In this document: piece by piece, positions 1 to 6,111 of the stretch
Numbering within the stretch: position 1 is the first letter of the stretch
Layout of the letters: each line of letters begins with the position of its first letter
NCBI GenBank assembly: GCA_964478455.1
Contig: CAYZJD010000029.1
Span: 1 to 21,167, forward strand
Reading direction: 5' to 3'
Source of the DNA: CAYZJD01 sp964478455
Lineage (GTDB): Bacteria > Acidobacteriota > Terriglobia > Bryobacterales > Bryobacteraceae
DNA: 21,167 nucleotides
The notes under the pieces: generated by a model
The model's database searches: none
What the model was told of the DNA's origin: nothing
Seen by the model: only the letters and a program-made list of their open reading frames with translations
Translations under genes and position numbers: made by a program

Positions 1-760
1 GCATGAAGTGCTTGTAGCCGCCCTTTTCGGCCATGATGGGATCCCACAGCACGTGGCTCACCTGCCGCTTCACCGGGCGGCCATCGAAGTCGCTCAGGCG
101 CACGCCCTCGGCGGTCAGAACGGCGATGTCGCCGTCGTTCAGGAAGAAGACATCGCGCGTGTGATGCAGAATGGCCGGCACGTCCGAGGCGACGAAGTAC
201 TCGCCGTCGCCCAGTCCGATGACCGCGGGCGGGCCGGAGCGCGCGGCCACGATCTTGCCGGGGTCGGAGCGCGATAGGATCGCCAGGGCGAACAGGCCCG
301 CAAGCTGCCGCGCCGCCTTGCGCACCGCCTCTTCCAGGTTGCCGTCGAAATGATCCTCCACCAGGTGCGCGATCACCTCGGTGTCCGTGTCGGTCTGAAA
401 GACGTGGCCCCTGGCCTGGAGATCGTGCTTCAACGCAAGGTAATTCTCGATGATGCCGTTGTGCACCACCACCACGTCGCCCTTGCAGTCGCGGTGCGGG
501 TGCGCGTTCTCCTCGGTGGGGCGGCCGTGCGTGGCCCAGCGCGTGTGCCCGATGCCGTAAGCGCCGTCCACCGGATCGAGGCGCAGGGAATCTTCCAGGC
601 GGCGCAGCTTTCCGGAGGTGCGGCGGATGATCAACTGCCTGTCGTCATCGATGACCGCGATGCCGGCCGAATCGTAGCCGCGGTACTCGAGCCGGCGGAG
701 TCCGTCCAGAAGAATGGGCACCGCCCTGCGCGCGCCGATGTAGCCGACGATCCCGCACAT
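1..760 (-). CDS. glmS: Glutamine--fructose-6-phosphate aminotransferase (isomerizing), 5' part
   Basis: GlmS makes glucosamine-6-phosphate from fructose-6-phosphate and glutamine, the first step toward UDP-GlcNAc for peptidoglycan and lipopolysaccharide. About 253 residues are visible and the gene runs off the left edge, so the sugar-isomerase (SIS) domains are mostly outside. The protein starts MCGIVGYIG, placing the class-II glutamine amidotransferase nucleophile Cys directly after the initiator Met. It continues with the family signatures LEYRGYDSAG, HTRWATHG, NGIIENY and TDTDTEVIAH. The start codon is fixed by the need for Cys at position 2. The Shine-Dalgarno sequence is weak. It lies 19 bp downstream of purS on the same strand and is probably co-transcribed with it. 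The visible part has no frameshift or missing motif. Confidence 0.97.
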   Translation of the reverse strand, partial: MCGIVGYIGARRAVPILLDGLRRLEYRGYDSAGIAVIDDDRQLIIRRTSGKLRRLEDSLRLDPVDGAYGIGHTRWATHGRPTEENAHPHRDCKGDVVVVHNGIIENYLALKHDLQARGHVFQTDTDTEVIAHLVEDHFDGNLEEAVRKAARQLAGLFALAILSRSDPGKIVAARSGPPAVIGLGDGEYFVASDVPAILHHTRDVFFLNDGDIAVLTAEGVRLSDFDGRPVKRQVSHVLWDPIMAEKGGYKHFM

Positions 761-779
761 AACGAGAAGAGGCTCGTGC

Positions 780-1025
780 CTAGTCGAGGATCTCCACCCG
801 GTATTCCTCGATCACCGGGTTGGCCAGCACGTCCTGGGCGATCTGCTCGAGTTCCCGGCGGGCCTGCTCGCGGTCGCCGCCGCCGGCGAGCGCGATCTCA
901 AAGAACTTGCCCTGCCGCACGTCGGCGATCTCCTTGTGGCCGAGGCCGTTCAGCGCCGCGCGGATCGTCTGCCCCTGCGGATCGAGCACGGTGGGTTTGA
1001 GCGAAACGTAGACTCGCGCTTTCAT
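780..1025 (-). CDS. purS: Phosphoribosylformylglycinamidine synthase subunit PurS
   Basis: PurS is the small structural subunit that, with PurL and PurQ, forms FGAM synthase in de novo purine synthesis in the cytoplasm. The product is about 81 residues and starts MKARVYVSLKPTVLDPQG, the typical PurS N-terminus. It continues with the conserved patterns LGHKEIADVRQGKFFEI and a C-terminal LANPVIEEYRVEILD. An alternative ATG at 1037 would add MRAR. I prefer 1025 because it matches the family and has GAGAG upstream. purQ and purL are not in the window. The downstream neighbour is glmS, so the usual purS-purQ-purL cluster is not present here. A large inverted repeat sits immediately upstream and leaves little room for a promoter between 1026 and the neighbouring gene. 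Confidence 0.93.
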   Translation of the reverse strand: MKARVYVSLKPTVLDPQGQTIRAALNGLGHKEIADVRQGKFFEIALAGGGDREQARRELEQIAQDVLANPVIEEYRVEILD

Positions 1026-1044
1026 GCGTGCTCTCATTGTCGCA

Positions 1045-1120
1045 AAAAGGGGTCAGCCTGATCTGCCCCATTTTCTTCCGAGCCCGCCGGAAAATGGGGC
1101 AGATCAGGCTGACCCCTTTT
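1045..1120. repeat. Perfect 30-bp inverted repeat, REPIN/MITE-like
   Basis: Arms 1045-1074 and 1091-1120 are exact reverse complements, and c1075 pairs with g1090 to extend the stem to 31 bp, around a loop of about 14 bases. Each arm contains a smaller imperfect palindrome: it begins with AAAAGGGGTCAG and ends with CTGCCCCATTTT, so GGGG and CCCC can pair. Two such units in opposite orientation is the layout of a REPIN (paired REP sequences mobilised by RayT-type Y1 transposases). No transposase gene and no obvious target-site duplication are visible. As RNA it would fold into a very stable hairpin and could act as a transcription barrier or mRNA stabiliser between the isomerase gene and purS. 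A simple intrinsic terminator seems less likely because the stem is unusually long and perfect. Confidence 0.85.
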
Positions 1121-2066
1121 ATGAGTAGATCGGCTCGAGGCGGTTGACGACGTAGGCGCCGCAACGTTCGTAGCTCGCGCGCGGCCCGTTCCGCGCCGTG
1201 TCCAGATCCACGCAGATCCAGCCCTTGTACCCGATCCCTTTGAGGATGCGGTGGCAGGCCGGGAAGTCGATCTCGCCGTCGCCCAGATCGTAGATGCTCG
1301 AAAAGAACCGCGCCGCCTGCGACTCGCGCTTGTGTACCGTGCCGTTCTCTAGCACAACATCGGCGGCGGGCGTGGTCCACCGGGCGTCCTTGTAATCGAG
1401 AAACATGATCCGGTGTTTGTATCGCTCGAACATCTCGACCACGTTGGCGCCCGCCAGATGCAGGTGCGCGGTGTCGGGCGCGAAGTGGAACAGCTTCGGG
1501 TCGGTCATCGCCAGGCAGCGGTGGACCTCCTCCGGCGATTCCACCATCTGGTCGAGGTGATTGTGAATTCCCGCCTGAAAGCCCATCTCCCCGGCCAGTT
1601 CGCCGATGCGGTTGAAGCACGCGCACATGACGCGGAAGGCCGCGTCCACGTCTTCTCCCGGTTTGCGCCGGCCGGGCGAGAACACGACCAGGCGGCTGGC
1701 GCCGAAGCCGCGGAGAAACTCCATCGCCGCGCGCGCGTCCGCCAGAACCTGCGCGTGGCGCGCCGGGTCGTGCGACTCGGCGTTGAAGGAGATGGTCACC
1801 ACGTGCAGGCCGCGCCGCGAGACTTCCTTCTCCATCTGGGCGGCGGTGAGGTTGTATGTCTTGAGACACCCCGGGAACCCGGTGACGCGAACGCCGATGA
1901 AGCCGGTGTCCTTCATCACGTCGAGGATGTCGGTGAATGGGACCGGCTTGTAGTGATGCCAGAGCGCGGCGCTGAGGGCCCACTTGATGTTCCGGTTGGC
2001 GGGCAGCCGCGAGGCGGCGCCGGCCAGCGTGGTGGAAAGGGAAGCGAGAAACGCGCGGCGGTTCAT
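1119..2066 (-). CDS. Tat-exported sugar phosphate isomerase/epimerase-like TIM-barrel protein
   Basis: The 315-residue product belongs to the xylose-isomerase-like TIM-barrel (AP endonuclease 2) superfamily of sugar isomerases and epimerases. MNRRAFLASLSTTLAGA at the N-terminus is a twin-arginine export signal, so the enzyme probably acts in the periplasm. Likely metal-site elements are IHNH (residues 167-170), APDTAHLHLAG (around 196-206), FLDYKD (222-227), GDGEIDFP (262-269) and VDLD near 286-289. It starts 5 bp after the stop of the upstream enolase-superfamily gene, with GAGAG before the ATG, so the two form an operon. The substrate cannot be read from sequence; a sugar or sugar acid is likely from the partner. 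Its TAA stop is completed by the terminal TT of the adjacent inverted repeat. Confidence 0.87.
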   Translation of the reverse strand: MNRRAFLASLSTTLAGAASRLPANRNIKWALSAALWHHYKPVPFTDILDVMKDTGFIGVRVTGFPGCLKTYNLTAAQMEKEVSRRGLHVVTISFNAESHDPARHAQVLADARAAMEFLRGFGASRLVVFSPGRRKPGEDVDAAFRVMCACFNRIGELAGEMGFQAGIHNHLDQMVESPEEVHRCLAMTDPKLFHFAPDTAHLHLAGANVVEMFERYKHRIMFLDYKDARWTTPAADVVLENGTVHKRESQAARFFSSIYDLGDGEIDFPACHRILKGIGYKGWICVDLDTARNGPRASYERCGAYVVNRLEPIYS

Positions 2067-2071
2067 CGCTC

Positions 2072-3190
2072 TCAGGCCACGCGGTACTTGCGCACCGCCT
2101 CTTCGTCCAGCTCGATGCCGAGTCCCGGTTCCTCGGGGACGTCGAGAAAGCCGTCGCGCGCTCGCAGCTTCTGCTTCGTGATGAACTCGCGCAGGTTAGT
2201 TTCCTCCTCGGCGACGAACTCGCAGATCAGCGCATTCGGGATCGAGTTCAGCCAGTGCAGCGCGGCAGTGACGTTGATGTAAGTGGTGAAGCCGTGGTTG
2301 GCGATGACGAGGCCCCGGTCCCAGGCCAGGGCGGCGATCTTCACCGCCTCGGTGAAGCCGCCGCAGCGGGTTAGGTCCACCTGCACGACGTCGATGCGGC
2401 CGCGGTCCATCAGCTCGATGTAGGACGCGCGGTTGCTCTCCTCCTCGCCGGCGGCGATGCGCACGTCGGTGCCCTCGGCCAGCTTGCGGTAGCCATCGTA
2501 GTCATCCGGGCGCAGCGGCTCTTCGAGCCAGAAGATGTTGTATTCCGAGAAGGCACGGGCGCGCTGGAGCGCGGTCTTCGCGTCCCAGACGAGGCCGGCG
2601 TCGATCAGCAGGTCGGCGCCGTCGCCGAGCCCCTTGCGTCCCTCGCGAACGAGCGCGATGTCGGTCTTCTCGTCCTGGCCCATCGGGTCCCACCCGAACT
2701 TGACGGCGGTGAAACCCTGATCCCGATAGCGCCGGGCCAGCTCGCCGGTCTTCTCCGGCGTGGCACCAAACAGCGAGCTGGCGTAGCATCGAATCTTCTT
2801 GCAAAACCCGCCGCCCAGCAGCTTCCAGACAGGCAGCCCCAGGGCTTTCCCCTTGATGTCCCAGAGCGCCATGTCGATGCCGCTCATCGCGTGGATGCCG
2901 GCGCCGCGACGCCCCGCGTAGATGTTGGCGCGGTACATCTTGTACCAGAGACGCTCGGTCTCGAACGGGTCTTCCCCGATGAGGACGTTGGCCAGGCCTG
3001 TGGTGGTGGTGTGTGAGAACGGGCCTTCGATCATCCACTTGACGGCCATAGGGCTCGAATCCACCTCGCCGATGCCGGCGATGCCGGCGTCGGTTTCGAC
3101 GCGGACGATGAGCGCGTCCTGGCCGCTGTCGCACTGGTGCTTGACCTCGGGCTGCCGCAGGTACAGGGCTTCAACTTTCGTGATTTTCAT
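2072..3190 (-). CDS. Enolase-superfamily (mandelate racemase/muconate lactonizing-type) dehydratase or racemase
   Basis: The product is about 372 residues counted from MKITKVEAL. An N-terminal capping domain is followed by a (beta/alpha)8 barrel. Counting from this start, the superfamily catalytic set is visible: K164 in TAVKFGWD, metal ligands D197 (LLIDAG), E223 (WLEEPL) and E249 (AAGEEE), then the D272 (VQVDLTRCGG) and H299 (ANHGF) dyad. These positions lie close to those of mandelate racemase. The second Lys of the usual K-x-K motif is Gly166 here, so the classical two-base mandelate racemase mechanism is unlikely and a sugar-acid dehydratase is plausible. It is the first gene of a two-gene operon with the TIM-barrel isomerase. 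An ATG at 3202 (adding MPSP) is an alternative start. The exact substrate is unknown. Confidence 0.88.
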   Translation of the reverse strand: MKITKVEALYLRQPEVKHQCDSGQDALIVRVETDAGIAGIGEVDSSPMAVKWMIEGPFSHTTTTGLANVLIGEDPFETERLWYKMYRANIYAGRRGAGIHAMSGIDMALWDIKGKALGLPVWKLLGGGFCKKIRCYASSLFGATPEKTGELARRYRDQGFTAVKFGWDPMGQDEKTDIALVREGRKGLGDGADLLIDAGLVWDAKTALQRARAFSEYNIFWLEEPLRPDDYDGYRKLAEGTDVRIAAGEEESNRASYIELMDRGRIDVVQVDLTRCGGFTEAVKIAALAWDRGLVIANHGFTTYINVTAALHWLNSIPNALICEFVAEEETNLREFITKQKLRARDGFLDVPEEPGLGIELDEEAVRKYRVA

Positions 3191-3263
3191 CGGAGACGGC
3201 ATGTTAGCACAGGCGGCAGGCGGCCGGCCTGCACAGGGCGGCTGTAGGTTTCGGTAAGAGCGC

Positions 3264-3300
3264 GTTGCCGCCGGTGGCAACACATAGCCTCGATGTGTTG
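3264..3300. promoter_or_regulatory. Two overlapping dyads upstream of the efflux operon
   Basis: Positions 3264-3281 form an 18-bp near-perfect palindrome (half-sites GTTGCCGCC and GGTGGCAAC, one mismatch per half). Overlapping it, CAACACAT at 3278-3285 pairs exactly with ATGTGTTG at 3293-3300 across 7 bases. Both lie within 45 bp of the first start codon (3308) and in the divergent gap before the minus-strand dehydratase gene. They could be an operator for a metal-responsive repressor or activator, or a hairpin in the leader. I could not identify a convincing -35/-10 pair in the gap. Confidence 0.45.
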
Positions 3301-3307
3301 TGAGATC

Positions 3308-3622
3308 ATGAAGGCTAAGCCGATGGGTTCGCAGACGACACTGCGTCTTGTCACGGTCCTGCTGTTACTCCTGGCAGGAGCGGAGCTGTTCGCCTGTGAT
3401 CTGCTCTCGCCTTCCAGTTGTGGAATCGCGGGTTCGCGCGATGGATGCAACCCCGACCAGCCGTCTTCGGGCGACGACTGCCTCTGCTGCTGTCACCACA
3501 TAGTCGTTTCCAGCTCGTTCCTCCTCGACCGAGCCGACCGGCTGTCTTCTGTGCCGCCTCTTCTCGAGGCCCAAATCCCTCTGTCCCAACCGACCAGCGT
3601 CTACCATCCTCCCCGAGCCTGA
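3308..3622 (+). CDS. Small exported Cys/His-rich protein at the head of a metal-efflux operon
   Basis: I do not recognise a named family. From the ATG at 3308 the product is 104 residues. A hydrophobic stretch (about residues 11-29, VTVLLLLLAGAELFA) looks like a signal peptide with cleavage near A29/C30. The mature part has Cys at about 30, 38, 47 and 58 and then a run C60-C61-C62-H63-H64 within GDDCLCCCHHIV. This cluster could bind a soft or transition metal. The C-terminal 30 residues are Pro/Ser-rich. It lies 39 bp upstream of the outer-membrane channel gene, so it probably belongs to the efflux operon as a periplasmic metal-binding or sensing accessory (inference). Starts at 3293 and 3323 are alternatives. 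Coding status is supported by the signal peptide and position, not by homology I can demonstrate. Confidence 0.66.
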   Translation: MKAKPMGSQTTLRLVTVLLLLLAGAELFACDLLSPSSCGIAGSRDGCNPDQPSSGDDCLCCCHHIVVSSSFLLDRADRLSSVPPLLEAQIPLSQPTSVYHPPRA

Positions 3623-3661
3623 CCTCCTGACTTGCTTTTGAGTTCTTTCAGGGAGTTGAGG

Positions 3662-4939
3662 ATGAATAGAGATCTTTGTTTGTGTCTTGCTGCATTGTGT
3701 GCAGCCTTCGGATTGCGTGCGCAGACAGCCCCATCCAGTGTCGATGACTTGGTGCAGAACGCCCTTGAGCGGAACCGGGAACTGCTGGCCGCCCGCCAGC
3801 GGCTGGCCGAGGCGCAGGCACTGCTGCGCCAAGCCGGGGTCCGGCCCGCGCCGGCAATCGAGGTCAACGGAGCGAGCGGCCGGCCTCTTGGCGCCGTCGG
3901 GGAGGCCGACTTTTCGGTCGGCTACTTCCAGCCGGTCGAGACCTACGGGAAACGTGCCAAGCGTGTCCGAGTTGCTGAGGTTTCAGTCGGGTTGGCGGAG
4001 GCCGAGCTGGCGGAGCGAATCCGGCAAATCACCTTCGACGTCAAGACACGTTTCATCGATGCCGTTTCGGAACGATGGAAACTTGAAGCGCTCGACAGGC
4101 TCGTGAAGGTCAACCGTGAGTCTTATCAGATGACAGAGTTCCGCGTGCGGCAGGGAGATGCTGCGCCACTGGAGGGGCAACTGCTCCTGGTCGAGCTGAA
4201 CCGGACAGAGGCGGAGCGAGCTACCACGATTGGGCGAGCCCAAACCGCGCTCCTGGAACTGCGCACGCTCATTGGGGGCGCAGACTCGTTGGTGCTGAAA
4301 GAGGACCTTGATTTGAAGAGGCGGGGGTTCGCATTCGACGAGCTACGGCAGCGAGCCCTACGGAGCCGGCCTGACCTACGAGTCGCCCGGCTCCTGGAGC
4401 AGCAAGGGGAGGCGGAAGTAGAACTCGCAGAGGCACAGGCCCGGCCCGACCTGACCCTCTCGGCTCAGTATCAGTTGCGCAGGTCGCAGTTCGAAGATCC
4501 GATCCGGAGGACCGAAACTGGCTCTCACCTCCCGCTACGGGATCGCGACAACATTCTGGCATTCGGCGTTTCAATCCCCGTGCTGAATCGAAGCAGGAAC
4601 CTGGGAAACATCGAAGCAGCCGTCGCTCGTGCGAGGAGCGCCCGGCTCCGCAGAGAACATCTGGAATCAGTCATCCTGCTGGAAGTCGAAGCCACCTGGC
4701 GCCGCTGGGAGGCCGCCATGCGTGCCCTGGAGGTCTTCAACCGCGGCGTCGTCGGCCAGTCAGAAAGGAACCTGGAGATCATCCGGCAGGCTTACAGCCT
4801 GGGGCAACTGCGCCTGCTGGACGTTCTCAACGAACAGCGCCGCTTGATCGACACAGAGATGATTTACTTCGATGCCAGGGCGGAAGCGGCGCGCGCCTTC
4901 GCTGAGTTGGAACGGGCGGTTGGAGGTGATCTGCGATGA
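3662..4939 (+). CDS. Outer-membrane efflux channel, TolC/CusC/CzcC family
   Basis: The 425-residue product is the outer-membrane channel of a tripartite RND efflux system. A signal peptide (MNRDLCLCLAALCAAFGLRAQ) precedes two outer-membrane-efflux repeats rich in long amphipathic helices. Typical elements are VDDLVQNALERNRELLAARQRL near the N-terminus, PVETYGKR where the CzcC-type family has a similar F.R sequence, RSRPDLRVARLLEQQGEAEV in the middle, and the second-repeat LGQLRLLDVLNEQRR near the C-terminus. The start at 3662 is chosen for its Shine-Dalgarno GGGAGTTGAGG and because it begins the signal peptide; an upstream ATG at 3632 lacks these. Its TGA overlaps the ATG of the adaptor gene (ATGA, 4936-4939), so translation of the two is coupled. 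Confidence 0.93.
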   Translation: MNRDLCLCLAALCAAFGLRAQTAPSSVDDLVQNALERNRELLAARQRLAEAQALLRQAGVRPAPAIEVNGASGRPLGAVGEADFSVGYFQPVETYGKRAKRVRVAEVSVGLAEAELAERIRQITFDVKTRFIDAVSERWKLEALDRLVKVNRESYQMTEFRVRQGDAAPLEGQLLLVELNRTEAERATTIGRAQTALLELRTLIGGADSLVLKEDLDLKRRGFAFDELRQRALRSRPDLRVARLLEQQGEAEVELAEAQARPDLTLSAQYQLRRSQFEDPIRRTETGSHLPLRDRDNILAFGVSIPVLNRSRNLGNIEAAVARARSARLRREHLESVILLEVEATWRRWEAAMRALEVFNRGVVGQSERNLEIIRQAYSLGQLRLLDVLNEQRRLIDTEMIYFDARAEAARAFAELERAVGGDLR

Positions 4940-6111
4940 AGAAGCTGTTAATGTTTCCCATCCTGTGGCTGGCCCTCACCGGGTGCTCGAAGTCCGGGCC
5001 GGAAGAGGCGCTGGCGCGGCGACCGGAGCACCCAGCGGGGCTCATCGTGATGGATCTCGAGGCGCAAAAGCACGTCGGCCTGCAAGTGGCGCCGGCGCGA
5101 CTCCAGCAGCTCACCGAGTATCTGCAAGTCACGGGAACGGTGCAGCCGATCGACACCCGAGTGAGTGCAGCGCGACCGCTGGCTCGCGGACGCATCCAGG
5201 AGGTGCCGGTCAAGGTCGGAGACCGGGTCCAGAAAGGCCAGGCTCTGGCCCGGTTCGACAACATCGAAGCGGGCGAACTGGTGGCGCAACTAGAAGCGGC
5301 ACGGGCGGAACTGCAACGGCTCAAGATTCAGGCCGCCGCTCAATCACGGCAGACGGAACGAAGCCGGAAGCTCGCCGAGATCGGCGCGGCCCCGCAGAAA
5401 GAATACGAACAGGCCGATGCCGATCTGCAAGCTTTGGAGGAAAGCATTCGTTCGCAGGAGAGCGTCATCGCTGGAATCTTGTCCCGTCTCCGGAGATTCG
5501 GTGCTTTGCCGGGCAACCCTCACGACCCCGTTGTAACGACGGTCGCAGCGCCCTTTTCGGGTGTTGTGATTGCGGTGACCGCGGCGCCAGGCGAAGTAGT
5601 GGACTCCGGGACGGAGCTATGCAAAGTCGCGGATCTCGCGGAAGTCTGGGTCCAGGCAGAGGTCTATGAAAAGGACCTGGGGCGCGTCAGAGTCGGTCAG
5701 GAGGCGGTGATCACTGTCGATACGTATCCCGAAGAAGCCTTTCGCGGGAAGGTCACGTTTATCAGTGACGTGCTCGATCCCGGCACGAGAACGGCGAAAG
5801 TCCGATGCGAGGTCCCAAATCGAAGCATGCGACTGAAGCTGGACATGTTCGCCACGGTGCAAGTCCCCACTACGTTCAGCCGGCAAGCGATCGCCGTCAC
5901 GGCCGGGGCTGTTCAGCAACTGGACGGCAAAAACGTGCTCTTCATCCGCAGGGCGCCAACGCAATTCGAGAAGCGGGAAGTCGGCATCGGGAAGCTGATC
6001 AACGGACTGATGGAGATCACTGCCGGACTCCAACCTAACGAGCCGGTGGTCGTTCAGGGCGCCTTCCACCTCAAGTCCATCCTCGCGGGCGCAGAACTGG
6101 GAGAAGAGTAG
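4936..6111 (+). CDS. RND efflux periplasmic adaptor lipoprotein, CusB/CzcB (HlyD) family
   Basis: The 391-residue product is the membrane-fusion subunit joining the inner-membrane pump to the outer-membrane channel. A lipoprotein signal ends in the lipobox LTGC, with the acylated Cys at residue 17. The barrel-sandwich/lipoyl half-motifs are VKVGDRVQKGQALARFDNIEAG and PFSGVVIAVTAAPGEVVDSG, separated by a coiled-coil hairpin (about residues 110-180, rich in Glu/Gln/Arg). A beta-barrel domain (VWVQAEVYEKDLGRV, YPEEAFRGKVTFISDVLDPGTRTAKVR) and a membrane-proximal domain follow. The N-terminal methionine cluster used by CusB for copper transfer is not visible, which fits a divalent-cation system better. 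Its TAG is directly followed by the ATG of the pump gene. Confidence 0.94.
   Translation: MKKLLMFPILWLALTGCSKSGPEEALARRPEHPAGLIVMDLEAQKHVGLQVAPARLQQLTEYLQVTGTVQPIDTRVSAARPLARGRIQEVPVKVGDRVQKGQALARFDNIEAGELVAQLEAARAELQRLKIQAAAQSRQTERSRKLAEIGAAPQKEYEQADADLQALEESIRSQESVIAGILSRLRRFGALPGNPHDPVVTTVAAPFSGVVIAVTAAPGEVVDSGTELCKVADLAEVWVQAEVYEKDLGRVRVGQEAVITVDTYPEEAFRGKVTFISDVLDPGTRTAKVRCEVPNRSMRLKLDMFATVQVPTTFSRQAIAVTAGAVQQLDGKNVLFIRRAPTQFEKREVGIGKLINGLMEITAGLQPNEPVVVQGAFHLKSILAGAELGEE

Noticed and set aside
1045..1120. The inverted repeat as the terminal repeats of an IS element
   Set aside because: The arms are 16 bp apart with no room for a transposase, and no target-site duplication is visible.
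898..1983. A 361-residue minus-strand frame spanning the isomerase gene, the inverted repeat and purS
   Set aside because: It runs through two genes and the repeat in another frame and is Arg-rich without recognisable motifs. The isomerase and PurS readings carry family signatures.
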